This document shows positions 49,555 to 58,111 of a stretch of 64,000 nt of DNA, in pieces (within the stretch, counting starts at the first letter, position 1; each line of letters opens with the position of its first letter). This DNA comes from Pseudoflavonifractor sp. AF19-9AC (GTDB lineage: Bacteria; Bacillota; Clostridia; Oscillospirales; Oscillospiraceae). The DNA is taken from NCBI RefSeq assembly GCF_003478995.1, contig NZ_QUGI01000006.1:62001-126000 (forward strand), in the 5' to 3' direction. Position numbers and translations under genes: made by a program. The notes beneath the pieces are model-generated. The model was given only the letters and a program-made list of their open reading frames with translations. It did no database searches and had not been told where the DNA came from.

Positions 49555-49977
49555 ATGTCGCCGGAATCCCACAGCGATTTTATTGTGCGCACCGTCAATA
49601 CCCCCCATCAGTTCTCCTATGAAAACGGCGTTCTGGTTACCGACGTCACGCCGGGCCGGGCCGTGGGGGAGCTGACCGTAGGCCCCAACAGCATCAACCC
49701 CCACGGGAATGTCCATGGCGGCGCTCTGACCACCCTGGCCGACACGGTGGCCGGCTGCTGCGCCTGCTCCGAAGGGGGAAGCTGCGTCACCGCCGGCTGT
49801 ACCCTGGAGTACCTGCGCCCGGCCAACGGCTCCAAAATTTTCTGCGAAGCCACGCCCAAGAAGCTGGGGCGCTCCCTCTCCGTGGTCCAGGTCATCATGA
49901 CCAACGACAAAAATAAGGTAGTAGCCACCGGAACCTTCACCTTTTTTATGCTCCCGGAGGAAAATGCCGGGAAATAA
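49555..49977 (+). CDS. PaaI-type hotdog thioesterase
   Basis: 140 residues from the ATG at 49555, 8 bases after AAAGGAG. The hotdog signature is NPHGNVHGGALTTLADTVAG near residue 43, where the GNVHGG loop and Asp are catalytic in the family. TLEYLRPANGSKIFCEA follows. It hydrolyses acyl- or aryl-CoA thioesters. Stand-alone gene just upstream of the lysine-riboswitch unit; no context for the substrate. Confidence 0.9.
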   Translation: MSPESHSDFIVRTVNTPHQFSYENGVLVTDVTPGRAVGELTVGPNSINPHGNVHGGALTTLADTVAGCCACSEGGSCVTAGCTLEYLRPANGSKIFCEATPKKLGRSLSVVQVIMTNDKNKVVATGTFTFFMLPEENAGK

Positions 49978-49999
49978 GGGGGATTTCCCCGAATTGGGC

Positions 50000-50028
50000 T
50001 TGACAAGTATGCAGGAGCGTGATACGAT
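50000..50028 (+). promoter_or_regulatory. Promoter of the lysine-riboswitch transcript
   Basis: TTGACA at 50000 and TACGAT at 50023 with 17 bp between them. Transcription would start near 50035, just before the riboswitch. Confidence 0.82.
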
Positions 50029-50050
50029 ACCTGCACTTCCAAAATTAAAT

Positions 50051-50222
50051 TGTTCGGATAGAGGCGCGGCATACATGCGTACCGCGGGACACCCGGCCCT
50101 GGCAGGCCGTCCCGTGGGAGAGGGTCTGCCGCCGAAGGTTTCCGTTTTGCCAGTGAACGGGGGCCTGGGCCGTGGGGAGAATATCCCCCGGACTGTCACA
50201 ATGCAGTGGAGCGCTATCCAGA
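50051..50222 (+). ncRNA. Lysine riboswitch (L-box)
   Basis: The closing stem is GGATAG (50056) with CTATCC (50214). Inside are the conserved L-box elements in order: AGAGGCGCGGC after the stem, the GCCGCCGAAGG block near 50128, CTGGGCCGTG near 50165, GACTGTCA near 50191 and GTGGAGCGCTATCC at the end. Junction order and spacing fit the five-way lysine aptamer. It is followed by a terminator, so lysine binding should stop transcription of the transporter gene. Confidence 0.9.
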
Positions 50223-50255
50223 GAGGCCCCCGGGACACGTGGGGCCCTCCGGCTT

Positions 50256-50289
50256 TGCCATGGGCGCTTGACGCACCATGGCTTTTTTG
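50256..50289 (+). terminator. Riboswitch expression-platform terminator
   Basis: GCCATGG (50257) pairs with CCATGGC (50276), extended by GCG/CGC, followed by six T. In the presence of lysine this stem should form and end transcription before the transporter gene. Confidence 0.85.
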
Positions 50290-50344
50290 TTTGCGCAAAA
50301 AGGGGCTTGTGTGGGCCCCAAAGATTTAAGTGGAGGGAAAACAA

Positions 50345-52069
50345 ATGAACGCGAGAAGATCCTGGCCGGCACGCTTCATCCTGGTCCTGATGCTGCTGTT
50401 GGCTCTGGCTACCACCGCCTTTGCCGAGGACCCCACCGAGGCCACCGGCACCAAGATGATTGAGTGCTCCGACTGCGGCACTCTGGGCATTGTCCTCAGC
50501 GATGAGGGCGAGGCCGTCACCTGTGAAACCTGCGCCGGAACCGGCTATGTGGAATCTCCCAGCCAGTTCTACAACACCGCTCTGGCTCTGCTGCCCCCGG
50601 TCATCGCCATCGCCCTGGCCCTGATTACCAAGGAGGTTTACTCCTCCCTGTTCATCGGAATTCTGGCGGGCGGCCTGCTCTATTCCAACTTCTCCTTTGA
50701 GGGAACGCTGACCCACGTGTTCAGTGACGGCATTGTGGCCTCCCTGTCCGACTCCTACAATGTGGGCATTCTGATCTTCCTGGTCATCCTGGGCACCATG
50801 GTGTGCCTCATGAACAAGGCCGGCGCCTCCGCCGCCTTCGGCCGCTGGGCCAAGACCAACATCAAGTCCCGGGCGGGGGCTCAGCTGGCCTCCATCGTGC
50901 TGGGCTGCCTTATCTTCATCGACGACTACTTCAACTGCCTCACCGTGGGCAGCGTGATGCGGCCCATCACCGACAAGCACCAGGTCTCCCGGGCCAAGCT
51001 GGCCTACATCATCGACGCCACCGCCGCCCCGGTGTGCATCATCGCCCCCGTCTCCTCCTGGGCCGCCGCCGTGGCCAGCTTTGCCGAGGAGGGCCAGGGC
51101 CTGAACCTCTTCATCCGCGCCATCCCCTACAACTTCTACGCCCTGCTCACCATCATCATGATGCTGGGCCTGGTGTTCCTGAAGGTGGACTTCGGCCCCA
51201 TGGCCAAGTTTGAGAAAAACGCCATTGAGAAGGGCGACCTGTTCTCCGGCTCCAACCCCTACGCCATGATGGACGAGGAGATCGTGGAGGACAAGGGCCG
51301 GGTGATCGACCTGGTGCTGCCCATCGTGGTTCTGGTTGTCTGCTGCGTCACCGGTATGATCTACTCCGGCGACTTCTTCTCCGGCGCCAGCTTCGTGGAG
51401 GCCTTCTCCAACTCCGATGCCTCCGTGGGCCTGATGCTGGGCTCCGCCTTCGGCCTGCTCTTTGCTCTGATCTACTACTTCGTGCGCAAGTCCATGACCT
51501 TCAAGGAGATGATGGGCTGCATCCCCGAGGGCTTCAAGGCCATGGTTCCCGCCATCCTCATCCTTACCTTTGCCTGGACTCTGAAGGGCATGACCGACTC
51601 CCTGGGTGCCAAGTACTTTGTCCGTGACTTCGTGCGCAGCGCCGAGCATCTGCAGATGTTCCTGCCCGTCATCGTATTTGTCATCGGCTGCCTGCTGGCC
51701 TTCGCCACCGGCACCAGCTGGGGCACCTTCGGCATCCTCATCCCCATTGTCCAGAACGTGTTCTCCATGGACAGCCCCCTGGCCATCATCTGCATCTCCG
51801 CCTGTATGGCCGGCGCCGTCTGCGGCGACCACTGCTCCCCCATCTCCGACACCACCATCATGGCCTCTGCCGGCGCTCAGTGTGACCACGTGAACCACGT
51901 GTCCACTCAGCTGCCCTACGCCATCTCCTGTGCTGTAATTTCCGGCATCAGCTATCTGCTGGCCGGTCTGCTGGCCATCAATGGCCTGCCGGGCATCATC
52001 GCCCTGCCTGTGGGCATCGTGCTGATGCTGGGCTTCCTGGTGGTCATGAAGAACCGTCAGCGCGCTTAA
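50345..52069 (+). CDS. NhaC-family transporter, predicted lysine transporter
   Basis: 574 residues from the ATG at 50345 behind GGAGGG. A cleavable-type signal (WPARFILVLMLLLALATTAFA) comes first. Then a small outside segment has two CxxC pairs (CSDCG, CETCAGTG). About twelve membrane spans follow, with NhaC-type blocks CLIFIDDYFNCLTVGSVMRP near residue 190, IIDATAAPVCIIAPVSSWAA near 220 and GAVCGDHCSPISDTTIMAS near 490. The family exchanges sodium and protons, but members under lysine riboswitches (LysW group) are predicted lysine importers, which fits here. The signal and CxxC domain are unusual for this family. Confidence 0.88.
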   Translation: MNARRSWPARFILVLMLLLALATTAFAEDPTEATGTKMIECSDCGTLGIVLSDEGEAVTCETCAGTGYVESPSQFYNTALALLPPVIAIALALITKEVYSSLFIGILAGGLLYSNFSFEGTLTHVFSDGIVASLSDSYNVGILIFLVILGTMVCLMNKAGASAAFGRWAKTNIKSRAGAQLASIVLGCLIFIDDYFNCLTVGSVMRPITDKHQVSRAKLAYIIDATAAPVCIIAPVSSWAAAVASFAEEGQGLNLFIRAIPYNFYALLTIIMMLGLVFLKVDFGPMAKFEKNAIEKGDLFSGSNPYAMMDEEIVEDKGRVIDLVLPIVVLVVCCVTGMIYSGDFFSGASFVEAFSNSDASVGLMLGSAFGLLFALIYYFVRKSMTFKEMMGCIPEGFKAMVPAILILTFAWTLKGMTDSLGAKYFVRDFVRSAEHLQMFLPVIVFVIGCLLAFATGTSWGTFGILIPIVQNVFSMDSPLAIICISACMAGAVCGDHCSPISDTTIMASAGAQCDHVNHVSTQLPYAISCAVISGISYLLAGLLAINGLPGIIALPVGIVLMLGFLVVMKNRQRA

Positions 52070-52086
52070 GTCTTTTCGTGTTTTCT

Positions 52087-52121
52087 GCGGCGGCTTTCCA
52101 AATGGGAAGCCGCCGCTTTTT
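52087..52121 (+). terminator. Terminator of the transporter gene
   Basis: Stem GCGGCGGCTTTCC / GGGAAGCCGCCGC with an AAAT loop, then TTTTTC. Confidence 0.85.
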
Positions 52122-52191
52122 CTATTGACTTCCCCGCCCAAACGGCCCCATAATGAGAGAGAAAACAACGGAGAAACGAGGAATACCATCC

Positions 52192-53193
52192 ATGGAATTT
52201 TACGGAACCCTGGGCGGCAGCTGCCAGAGTTGCGATGTTCTGGACCAGCTGTTTCAGGCCGGCATGACCGGCGCCCGGCTCAATTTGTCCCACACCACCC
52301 TCGCCGCCTGCGCCCCGCTGCTGAAAGAGGTCTACCAGCCCGCGGCCCGGGCCGCCGGGGTAATCCCCCACCTCATTATTGACCTCCAGGGCCCGGAGCT
52401 GCGGGTGGGCACCCTGCCCGCCCCCATCCCCTTGGAGGAGGGCTCCCAGGCCATCCTGGGCGAGGGGGGCATTCCGGTCCCCACCGCCGTGGTAAAGGCC
52501 GCCCAGGTTGGCCACTCCATCTCCCTGGATGACAGCGCCCTGCTGCTGGAGGTGGAGGCGGCGGAGCCCGCCCGCCTTCTCTGCCGGGTGCGTCAGGGGG
52601 GACTGCTGAAAAGCCGGAAGAGCCTGGCCATTCTGGGGGTGGAGGTGGACTCCCCCGCCCTCACCCAGGCGGACCTGGATAACCTGGACGTAGCCGCCTC
52701 CTTCGGCGTCACCCACATTCTCCAGCCCTTTGTCCGTGGAAAAGAGGACGTACTGGCCCTGCGCCGGGCGCTGGAGGAACGGGGGCTTGACCGGGTCCAG
52801 ATCATGGCCAAGATTGAAAACCGCCGTGGGCTGGAGCATCTGGATGAGATTGCTGCCGCCGCCGACCAGATCTGCATCGCCCGGGGAGATCTGGGCAACG
52901 CCATCCCCCTCTGGGAGCTGCCCGGCATTCAGAAGGACATCGCCCGGCGCTGCCGGGGGGCAAAGGTTCCCTTCTGCCTGGTGACCCAGCTGCTGTGGTC
53001 CATGGAGGAACGGCCGGTGCCCACCCGTGCGGAGGTGAGCGACATCTATAACGGCGTGCTGGACGGAGCCGCCTCCCTCATGCTCACCGGAGAGACCGCC
53101 GCGGGCAAATACCCCGTCCAGGCCATGGAATATCTGGTGAAAACCGCCCGGAGCGCCCTGCAGGATTTGGAGCGGGCAAGGGAGGAAGCATGA
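52192..53193 (+). CDS. Pyruvate kinase-like protein lacking the C-terminal domain
   Basis: 333 residues from the ATG at 52192. Pyruvate kinase barrel motifs are recognisable but altered: ARLNLSHT near residue 31, DLQGPELRVG near 62, MAKIENRRGLEHLDEIA near 204, ARGDLGNAIPLWELPG near 230 and PTRAEVSDIYNGVLDGAASL near 279. The allosteric C-terminal domain is absent (normal enzymes are 470 residues or more). It may be a low-activity or specialised paralogue. The stop overlaps the oxidoreductase start. The ribosome-binding site is weak (GAGG). Confidence 0.78.
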   Translation: MEFYGTLGGSCQSCDVLDQLFQAGMTGARLNLSHTTLAACAPLLKEVYQPAARAAGVIPHLIIDLQGPELRVGTLPAPIPLEEGSQAILGEGGIPVPTAVVKAAQVGHSISLDDSALLLEVEAAEPARLLCRVRQGGLLKSRKSLAILGVEVDSPALTQADLDNLDVAASFGVTHILQPFVRGKEDVLALRRALEERGLDRVQIMAKIENRRGLEHLDEIAAAADQICIARGDLGNAIPLWELPGIQKDIARRCRGAKVPFCLVTQLLWSMEERPVPTRAEVSDIYNGVLDGAASLMLTGETAAGKYPVQAMEYLVKTARSALQDLERAREEA

Positions 53194-53780
53194 AGGACAT
53201 TTTATTTGTGGATGCCTGTATGCGGGGGCCGGAGACCTCCCGCACCTGGCTTCTGAGCCAGAGCTTTCTCTCCGCCTGCCAGGCCCGGTGGCCCGGGGTG
53301 AACATCCGGCGGCGGGACCTCTCCGCCTGCTCCCTGCCGCCCCTCACCGCCGCCCTGGCGGAGGAGCGGGACCGGCGCTTTCTCAACCAACCTCAGGACC
53401 CCATGTTTGACCCCGCCCGGGAGATGCAGGGGGCCGATCTGGTGGTTATCGCTGCGCCCTACTGGGATTTATCCTTCCCCGCGGCCTTAAAAATCTACCT
53501 GGAATGGGCCAGCGTGCTGGGCATCACCTTCCACTACACCCGGGAGGGCGTGCAGGAGGGGCTGTGCCGGGCGGATCAGCTGGTCTACATCACCACCGCC
53601 GGCGGCCCTCTGGAGGGACAGAACTTCGGCTTTGACTACGTCCGGGGCCTTGGTCAGATGTTCGGCATCTCCCGCGCCCACTGCCTGTCCGCCCAGGGAC
53701 TGGACATTCAGGGGAACGACCCGGAGGCTCTGCTGGCCCAGGCCCGGGAGGAGGCCCTGCAGCTGGCCAGCCGACTTTGA
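53190..53780 (+). CDS. Flavodoxin-fold NAD(P)H oxidoreductase (azoreductase-like)
   Basis: 196 residues. The FMN-binding flavodoxin-like fold is seen from ILFVDACMRGPETSRTWLLS at the start, the DLVVIAAPYWDLSFPAALK loop near residue 90 and TTAGGPLEGQNFGFDYVRG near 135, all typical of FMN-dependent NAD(P)H:quinone or azo reductases. It overlaps the pyruvate kinase-like gene by 4 bases, so it is co-translated. A redox role for quinones or azo compounds is likely. Confidence 0.85.
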   Translation: MKDILFVDACMRGPETSRTWLLSQSFLSACQARWPGVNIRRRDLSACSLPPLTAALAEERDRRFLNQPQDPMFDPAREMQGADLVVIAAPYWDLSFPAALKIYLEWASVLGITFHYTREGVQEGLCRADQLVYITTAGGPLEGQNFGFDYVRGLGQMFGISRAHCLSAQGLDIQGNDPEALLAQAREEALQLASRL

Positions 53781-53876
53781 GCCGGACTCTGTTTTTTCTT
53801 GTTCCCCAAGGGGAAGACTGTTATACTAAAAGCGAGAACACCCGCCCCCTGGGGCGAACTACGGGAGGACACCCAC

Positions 53877-56561
53877 ATGAAGAAGCTGATGGTCCTGGAC
53901 GGCAACTCCATTGTCAACCGGGCCTTTTACGGGGTGAGCCAGAATCTCACCACCCGCTCCGGACAGCCCACCAACGCCGTTCTGGGCTTTCTCAACATCC
54001 TCAACAAACTGCTGGAGGAGGAGTACCCCGACGCTCTGTGCGTCACCTTCGACCGGAAGGCTCCCACCTTCCGCCACCTGGCCTATGAGGGCTACAAGGC
54101 CCAGCGGAAGGGCATGCCCGAGGAGCTGGCCAGCCAGCTGCCCATTCTGAAGGACGTGCTCTCCGCCATGAACATCCCCATGTACGAGCTGGACGGCTGG
54201 GAGGCGGACGACCTCATCGGCACCATCTCCAAGAAGGACACCGCCGCCGGCTGGGCCACGGTGATCGTCACCGGAGACAAGGACTCCCTCCAGCTGGTCA
54301 CCGACACCGCCACCGTCAAGCTGGTGTCCACCCGCATGGGCCGCACCACCACCCGGGACATGACCCCCGACGCCTTCCGGGAGGAGTACGGCTTTGACCC
54401 CATCCACATCATAGACCTGAAGGCCCTCATGGGGGACGCCAGCGACAACATCCCCGGGGTGAAGGGGGTTGGGGAAAAGACCGCCATGGCCCTCATTCAG
54501 CGCTACCAGACGGTGGACGCCCTGTATGAGGCCATGCCCACCCCTGAGATGGCCCCCGGCGTCCCCGCCAAGCCCGGCGTCATCAAGAAGCTCCAGGAGG
54601 GGGAGGAGCAGGCCCGCATGTCCTACGACCTGGCCACCATCCGCTGCGACGCCCCCATCCAGTTCAACCCCCAGGATAACCTGCGCCGGGAGGTGGACAA
54701 TGCCCGCCTCTACCAGCTCTTCCTGGAGCTGGAGTTCTCCAAGCTCATTGACAAGTACCACCTTACCGCCCCCCAGGGGGAGGGCGCGCCCCGGCAGGAG
54801 GCCATGGTGGAGGGCACCTGCACCAGCGAGGTTGTGGAGAGCGCCCAGCGCCTCCAGGAGTTGCTGGAGCTGTGGCGGGGCCAGGACTGCGTCGCCGTCC
54901 TCCCTCTGCCCTCCCTGGATGTGGTGTGCGTGGAGTGCGCCCCGGCGGAGAACCAGGGCCACGCCGCCCTCCTGCGGTCCGACCGGCTGGAGGGGTACAA
55001 CGAGGCCCTGAAGGCCCTGTTTGGTCCGGACATCCGTAAGGTGGTCCACGGCTCCAAGGAGCTGTGCCGGGCCCTGCTGGCCGAGGGGATTGCCCCGGAG
55101 GGCATTGTCTTTGACACCGAGGTGGCCGCCTACCTGCTGGCTCCCACCGACGGAAGCTACGATTTAGAGAAGCTGGGCCTCACCTACTACAACCAGGAGT
55201 TCCCCAAGGCTGCCGCCTATCTCAGCGACGGGGCCTTCGGGCCTCTGGCCGACCCCACCGCCCCCATGGCCGCTCTTCTGTCCCACACCGCCCTCATCCG
55301 CTGCCTGCGGGACACTCTGGCGGAGCGCCTTGGCGAGCTGGGCATGGACAAGCTTTACACAGAAATAGAGCTTCCCCTGTGCCGGGTGCTGGCCGAGATG
55401 GAGCTGGAGGGCTTCCGCATTGACCGGGGTGCCCTGGCCTCTTTTGGTGAGATGCTCTCCGGCCGCATTGACCGGGCGCAGGGTTCCATCTACCTGCTGG
55501 CCGGGGAGGAGTTCAACATCAATTCCACCCAGCAGCTGGGGCACATCCTCTTTGACAACCTGGGCCTGCCCCCGGTGAAGAAGACCAAGACGGGCTACTC
55601 CACCAACGCCGAGGTGCTGGAGAAGCTGCGGGGCAAGCACCCTATCATTGAGGAGATTCTGGAGTATCGCCAGCTCACCAAGCTGAAATCCACCTATGCC
55701 GACGGTCTGGACAAGGTGATTGACCCCGACGGGCGCATTCACACCTCCTTCCAGAACACCGTCACCGCCACCGGCCGTCTCTCCTCCACCGAGCCCAACC
55801 TCCAGAACATCCCCGTGCGCACCGAGCTGGGTGCCGAGCTGCGGAAGATGTTTGTGGCCGGGCCTGGGATGGTACTGGTGGACGCCGACTACTCCCAGAT
55901 TGAGCTGCGGCTGCTGGCCTGCATGGCCGGGGACCAGGCCATGATTGACGGCTTCAACTCCGGGGCGGACATCCACACCATCACCGCCTCCCAGGTCTTT
56001 GGTGTGCCCCAGGAGGAGGTCACTCCCCTCATGCGCCGCAGCGCCAAGGCGGTAAACTTCGGCATCGTCTACGGCATTTCTCCCTTCTCCCTCTCCCAGG
56101 ACATCGGGGTCACCGTCCAGCAGGCCAAGGAGTATATGGACAAGTACTTTGCCCACTACGCCGGGGTAAGGACCTATATGGACGGCGTGGTGGAGCAGGC
56201 CAAGAAGGACGGCTACGTGTCCACCCTCTTTGGACGCCGCCGCTGGGTGCCGGAGCTGAAGTCCTCCAACTTCAATACCCGCTCCTTCGGTGAGCGGGTG
56301 GCCCTCAACGCCCCCATTCAGGGTACCGCCGCCGACATCATCAAGCTGGCCATGATTCGGGTGCGGGACCGGCTTCTGCGGGACAGCCTGAAGGGCCGAC
56401 TGGTCCTCCAGGTCCACGACGAGCTCATCGTGGAGTGCCCGGAGGAGGAGGCCGAGGCCGTGTGCGCCCTGGTGAAGGAGGAGATGGAGGCGGTGGTCTC
56501 CCTTCCCGTCTCCCTGCTGGCTGACACCGGCTCGGGCAAGACCTGGGCGGAGGCTCACTAA
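53877..56561 (+). CDS. polA: DNA polymerase I
   Basis: 894 residues from the ATG at 53877 behind GGGAGGAC; an earlier in-frame start at 53799 adds no conserved sequence. Residues 1-290 are the 5' nuclease (LDGNSIVNRAFYG; VIVTGDKDSLQLV; LMGDASDNIPGVKGVGEKT). The middle 3'-5' exonuclease domain has lost its first acidic motif, as in many Firmicutes, and is probably inactive. Polymerase motif A is DADYSQIELRLLA near 668, motif B is RRSAKAVNFGIVYG near 720 and motif C is LQVHDELIVE near 844. It fills gaps and removes primers during replication and repair. Confidence 0.96.
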   Translation: MKKLMVLDGNSIVNRAFYGVSQNLTTRSGQPTNAVLGFLNILNKLLEEEYPDALCVTFDRKAPTFRHLAYEGYKAQRKGMPEELASQLPILKDVLSAMNIPMYELDGWEADDLIGTISKKDTAAGWATVIVTGDKDSLQLVTDTATVKLVSTRMGRTTTRDMTPDAFREEYGFDPIHIIDLKALMGDASDNIPGVKGVGEKTAMALIQRYQTVDALYEAMPTPEMAPGVPAKPGVIKKLQEGEEQARMSYDLATIRCDAPIQFNPQDNLRREVDNARLYQLFLELEFSKLIDKYHLTAPQGEGAPRQEAMVEGTCTSEVVESAQRLQELLELWRGQDCVAVLPLPSLDVVCVECAPAENQGHAALLRSDRLEGYNEALKALFGPDIRKVVHGSKELCRALLAEGIAPEGIVFDTEVAAYLLAPTDGSYDLEKLGLTYYNQEFPKAAAYLSDGAFGPLADPTAPMAALLSHTALIRCLRDTLAERLGELGMDKLYTEIELPLCRVLAEMELEGFRIDRGALASFGEMLSGRIDRAQGSIYLLAGEEFNINSTQQLGHILFDNLGLPPVKKTKTGYSTNAEVLEKLRGKHPIIEEILEYRQLTKLKSTYADGLDKVIDPDGRIHTSFQNTVTATGRLSSTEPNLQNIPVRTELGAELRKMFVAGPGMVLVDADYSQIELRLLACMAGDQAMIDGFNSGADIHTITASQVFGVPQEEVTPLMRRSAKAVNFGIVYGISPFSLSQDIGVTVQQAKEYMDKYFAHYAGVRTYMDGVVEQAKKDGYVSTLFGRRRWVPELKSSNFNTRSFGERVALNAPIQGTAADIIKLAMIRVRDRLLRDSLKGRLVLQVHDELIVECPEEEAEAVCALVKEEMEAVVSLPVSLLADTGSGKTWAEAH

Positions 56562-56583
56562 CTTTTCTTGAAAGAAAAGTTAG
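56558..56583 (+). repeat. Perfect inverted repeat at the polA stop
   Basis: CTAACTTTTCTT / AAGAAAAGTTAG, 12 bp each arm with a 2-base centre, overlapping the TAA stop of polA. No T run, so it may act as an mRNA end-stabilising hairpin or a factor-dependent terminator. Confidence 0.7.
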
Positions 56584-56735
56584 CAAAAGAACTTTCTGCG
56601 AAACTACGTTTCGCCTCTTCCCCCGCCTGGGGGTTGGTCATGTGAAAAAGCACTTCCCCACCCCGTTCTCATTCCACGGTATAAAAACCATGTTTGGAAG
56701 GAAAACAGAAAAAGTTTGGAAATGGAGGTAAGATT

Positions 56736-57038
56736 ATGAAACTGCTGACCTGGTTGTTTGACCGCGCCGACCGCTACGCCGCCCAGTCCACTTGGCGGGA
56801 CTTCGCCCTGGTGAAGGCCTGCCTCTTCTCCATGGGCGTACTCATGGGCCTCCTCGTCCCCTTCCGGAAGAAAAAATGGGCTGCTCTGGGGGCGGGGCTG
56901 GTGTTCCTGCCCACCTATGCACTTCTGCTGCGCCGCTTCCTCCCCTTTCTGCTGGAGCGGGATGAGTGGGAGGAGGAAGAGCCGGAGGAGGGCTCCTTCT
57001 GCGGTGAAATTCCCAATGAGCCCACGGTTCAGGAGTAA
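56736..57038 (+). CDS. Small membrane protein
   Basis: 100 residues from the ATG at 56736, after AATGGAGGTAAG. Two hydrophobic segments near residues 28-43 (ACLFSMGVLMGLLVPF) and 49-70 (WAALGAGLVFLPTYALLLRR), then a strongly acidic C-terminal tail (DEWEEEEPEEG). Small proteins of this type are common after polA in related gut Firmicutes, and often called permease-like, but no transporter motif is present. Function unknown. Confidence 0.7.
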   Translation: MKLLTWLFDRADRYAAQSTWRDFALVKACLFSMGVLMGLLVPFRKKKWAALGAGLVFLPTYALLLRRFLPFLLERDEWEEEEPEEGSFCGEIPNEPTVQE

Positions 57039-57055
57039 ACACAAATAGATTTTTT

Positions 57056-57088
57056 GCGGGCCCCGGTATTGACCGGGGCCCGCTTTTT
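57056..57088 (+). terminator. Strong terminator
   Basis: Perfect 12-bp stem GCGGGCCCCGGT / ACCGGGGCCCGC with ATTG loop and TTTTT; the upstream ATTTTTT allows weak use on the other strand. Confidence 0.92.
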
Positions 57089-57195
57089 GCCGCCTGTCCC
57101 GCCAAAATGACCGATTGTCCCCTGTCTCTTGCTCGCCCCGCTCCTCTGTGGTAGTCTCAAGGTGGATTATACTGTCTTGGAAAGGAGCGGCTGCC

Positions 57196-58098
57196 ATGAA
57201 ACTCTCGTCCTTTCTCACATTTTCCGCCTTCGGTGTAAGCACCATCCTCCTGCGCCGCAAGGACCCCATTCTGGGTACTATCATCCTCACCGACCGCTGC
57301 AACCTCCACTGCAAGCACTGCTCGGTGAACAACATTGTGGCCCGGGATTACCCCTATGAGGACATCCGCCATGAGATGGAGGAGCTCCACGCCATGGGGG
57401 TGCGGATTCTCTTCTTCTGCGGCGGGGAGACCTTCCTGTGGCGGGACGGAGCGAAAACCCTCCGGGACCTGGTGGTGGAGGCCAAGGGGATGGGCTTTCT
57501 CATCGTCAATGTGGTGACCAACGGAACCTTCCCCATCGACCTGCCGGAGGCCGACCTCATTCTCCTCTCCCTGGACGGGGACCGTGAAGCCCACAACACC
57601 ATCCGGGGCGACACCTACGACACCATTTTGGAAAACATCCGCGCCGCCACCTCGGACAACATCTGCCTCTACATGGCCATCAACCAGCTGAACAAGCACA
57701 CGGTCTCCCACGTGTGCCGGGTGGCCAGGGAGGAGTCTAACCTGCGGGCGGTGTCCTTCAACTTCCACACCCCCTACCCGGACACCCGGGCCCTGGCCCT
57801 GAGCCGGACGGAGAAGGCCGCCATCTGCCGGGAGCTGCGGGAGCTCATGAAGGAGGGGTACCCCATTTTCAACCTGCGCTCCGCCTTCCCCTACCTCATT
57901 GACAATTCCTTCCCCACCCCCTGCCACCAGTGTGTGGTGATGGAGCGGGGGAAGCTATCGGTGTGCGGGCGGTGCGTGGAAGTGCCCGGTCTGTGTCAGG
58001 AGTGCGGCTACTTCTTCGCCGCCGAATACGCCCTGGTCTTTCAGGGGAATCTGCCCGTCATTGTGGACATGCTGTCCACCTATCTCAAATACATCTGA
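57196..58098 (+). CDS. Radical SAM protein with C-terminal cysteine cluster
   Basis: 300 residues from the ATG at 57196 (GAAAGGAGCGG upstream). The radical SAM cluster motif is TDRCNLHCKHCSVN (C-x3-C-x2-C) near residue 34, with FFCGGETFLW as the SAM-binding GGE motif near 75. The C-terminus has six further cysteines (CHQCVV, CGRCVEVPGLCQEC), probably a SPASM-like auxiliary cluster. Such proteins modify peptides or assist in cofactor synthesis. It is encoded 13 bases before a HemN-like radical SAM gene, so the two are probably co-expressed. Substrate unknown. Confidence 0.87.
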   Translation: MKLSSFLTFSAFGVSTILLRRKDPILGTIILTDRCNLHCKHCSVNNIVARDYPYEDIRHEMEELHAMGVRILFFCGGETFLWRDGAKTLRDLVVEAKGMGFLIVNVVTNGTFPIDLPEADLILLSLDGDREAHNTIRGDTYDTILENIRAATSDNICLYMAINQLNKHTVSHVCRVAREESNLRAVSFNFHTPYPDTRALALSRTEKAAICRELRELMKEGYPIFNLRSAFPYLIDNSFPTPCHQCVVMERGKLSVCGRCVEVPGLCQECGYFFAAEYALVFQGNLPVIVDMLSTYLKYI

Positions 58099-58111
58099 GA
58101 GGAGGAGTTCC

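Noticed and set aside
50045..52189. 714-codon open frame on the minus strand opposite the NhaC-family transporter
   Set aside because: Composition is an artefact of GC-rich codons read backwards (long runs of H, G, D, V), with no ribosome-binding site or known motif; the plus-strand gene is certain.
53799..53876. Earlier start of polA adding 26 residues
   Set aside because: The extension is not conserved-looking and covers the probable promoter (TATACT at about 53821); the ATG at 53877 has the ribosome-binding site.
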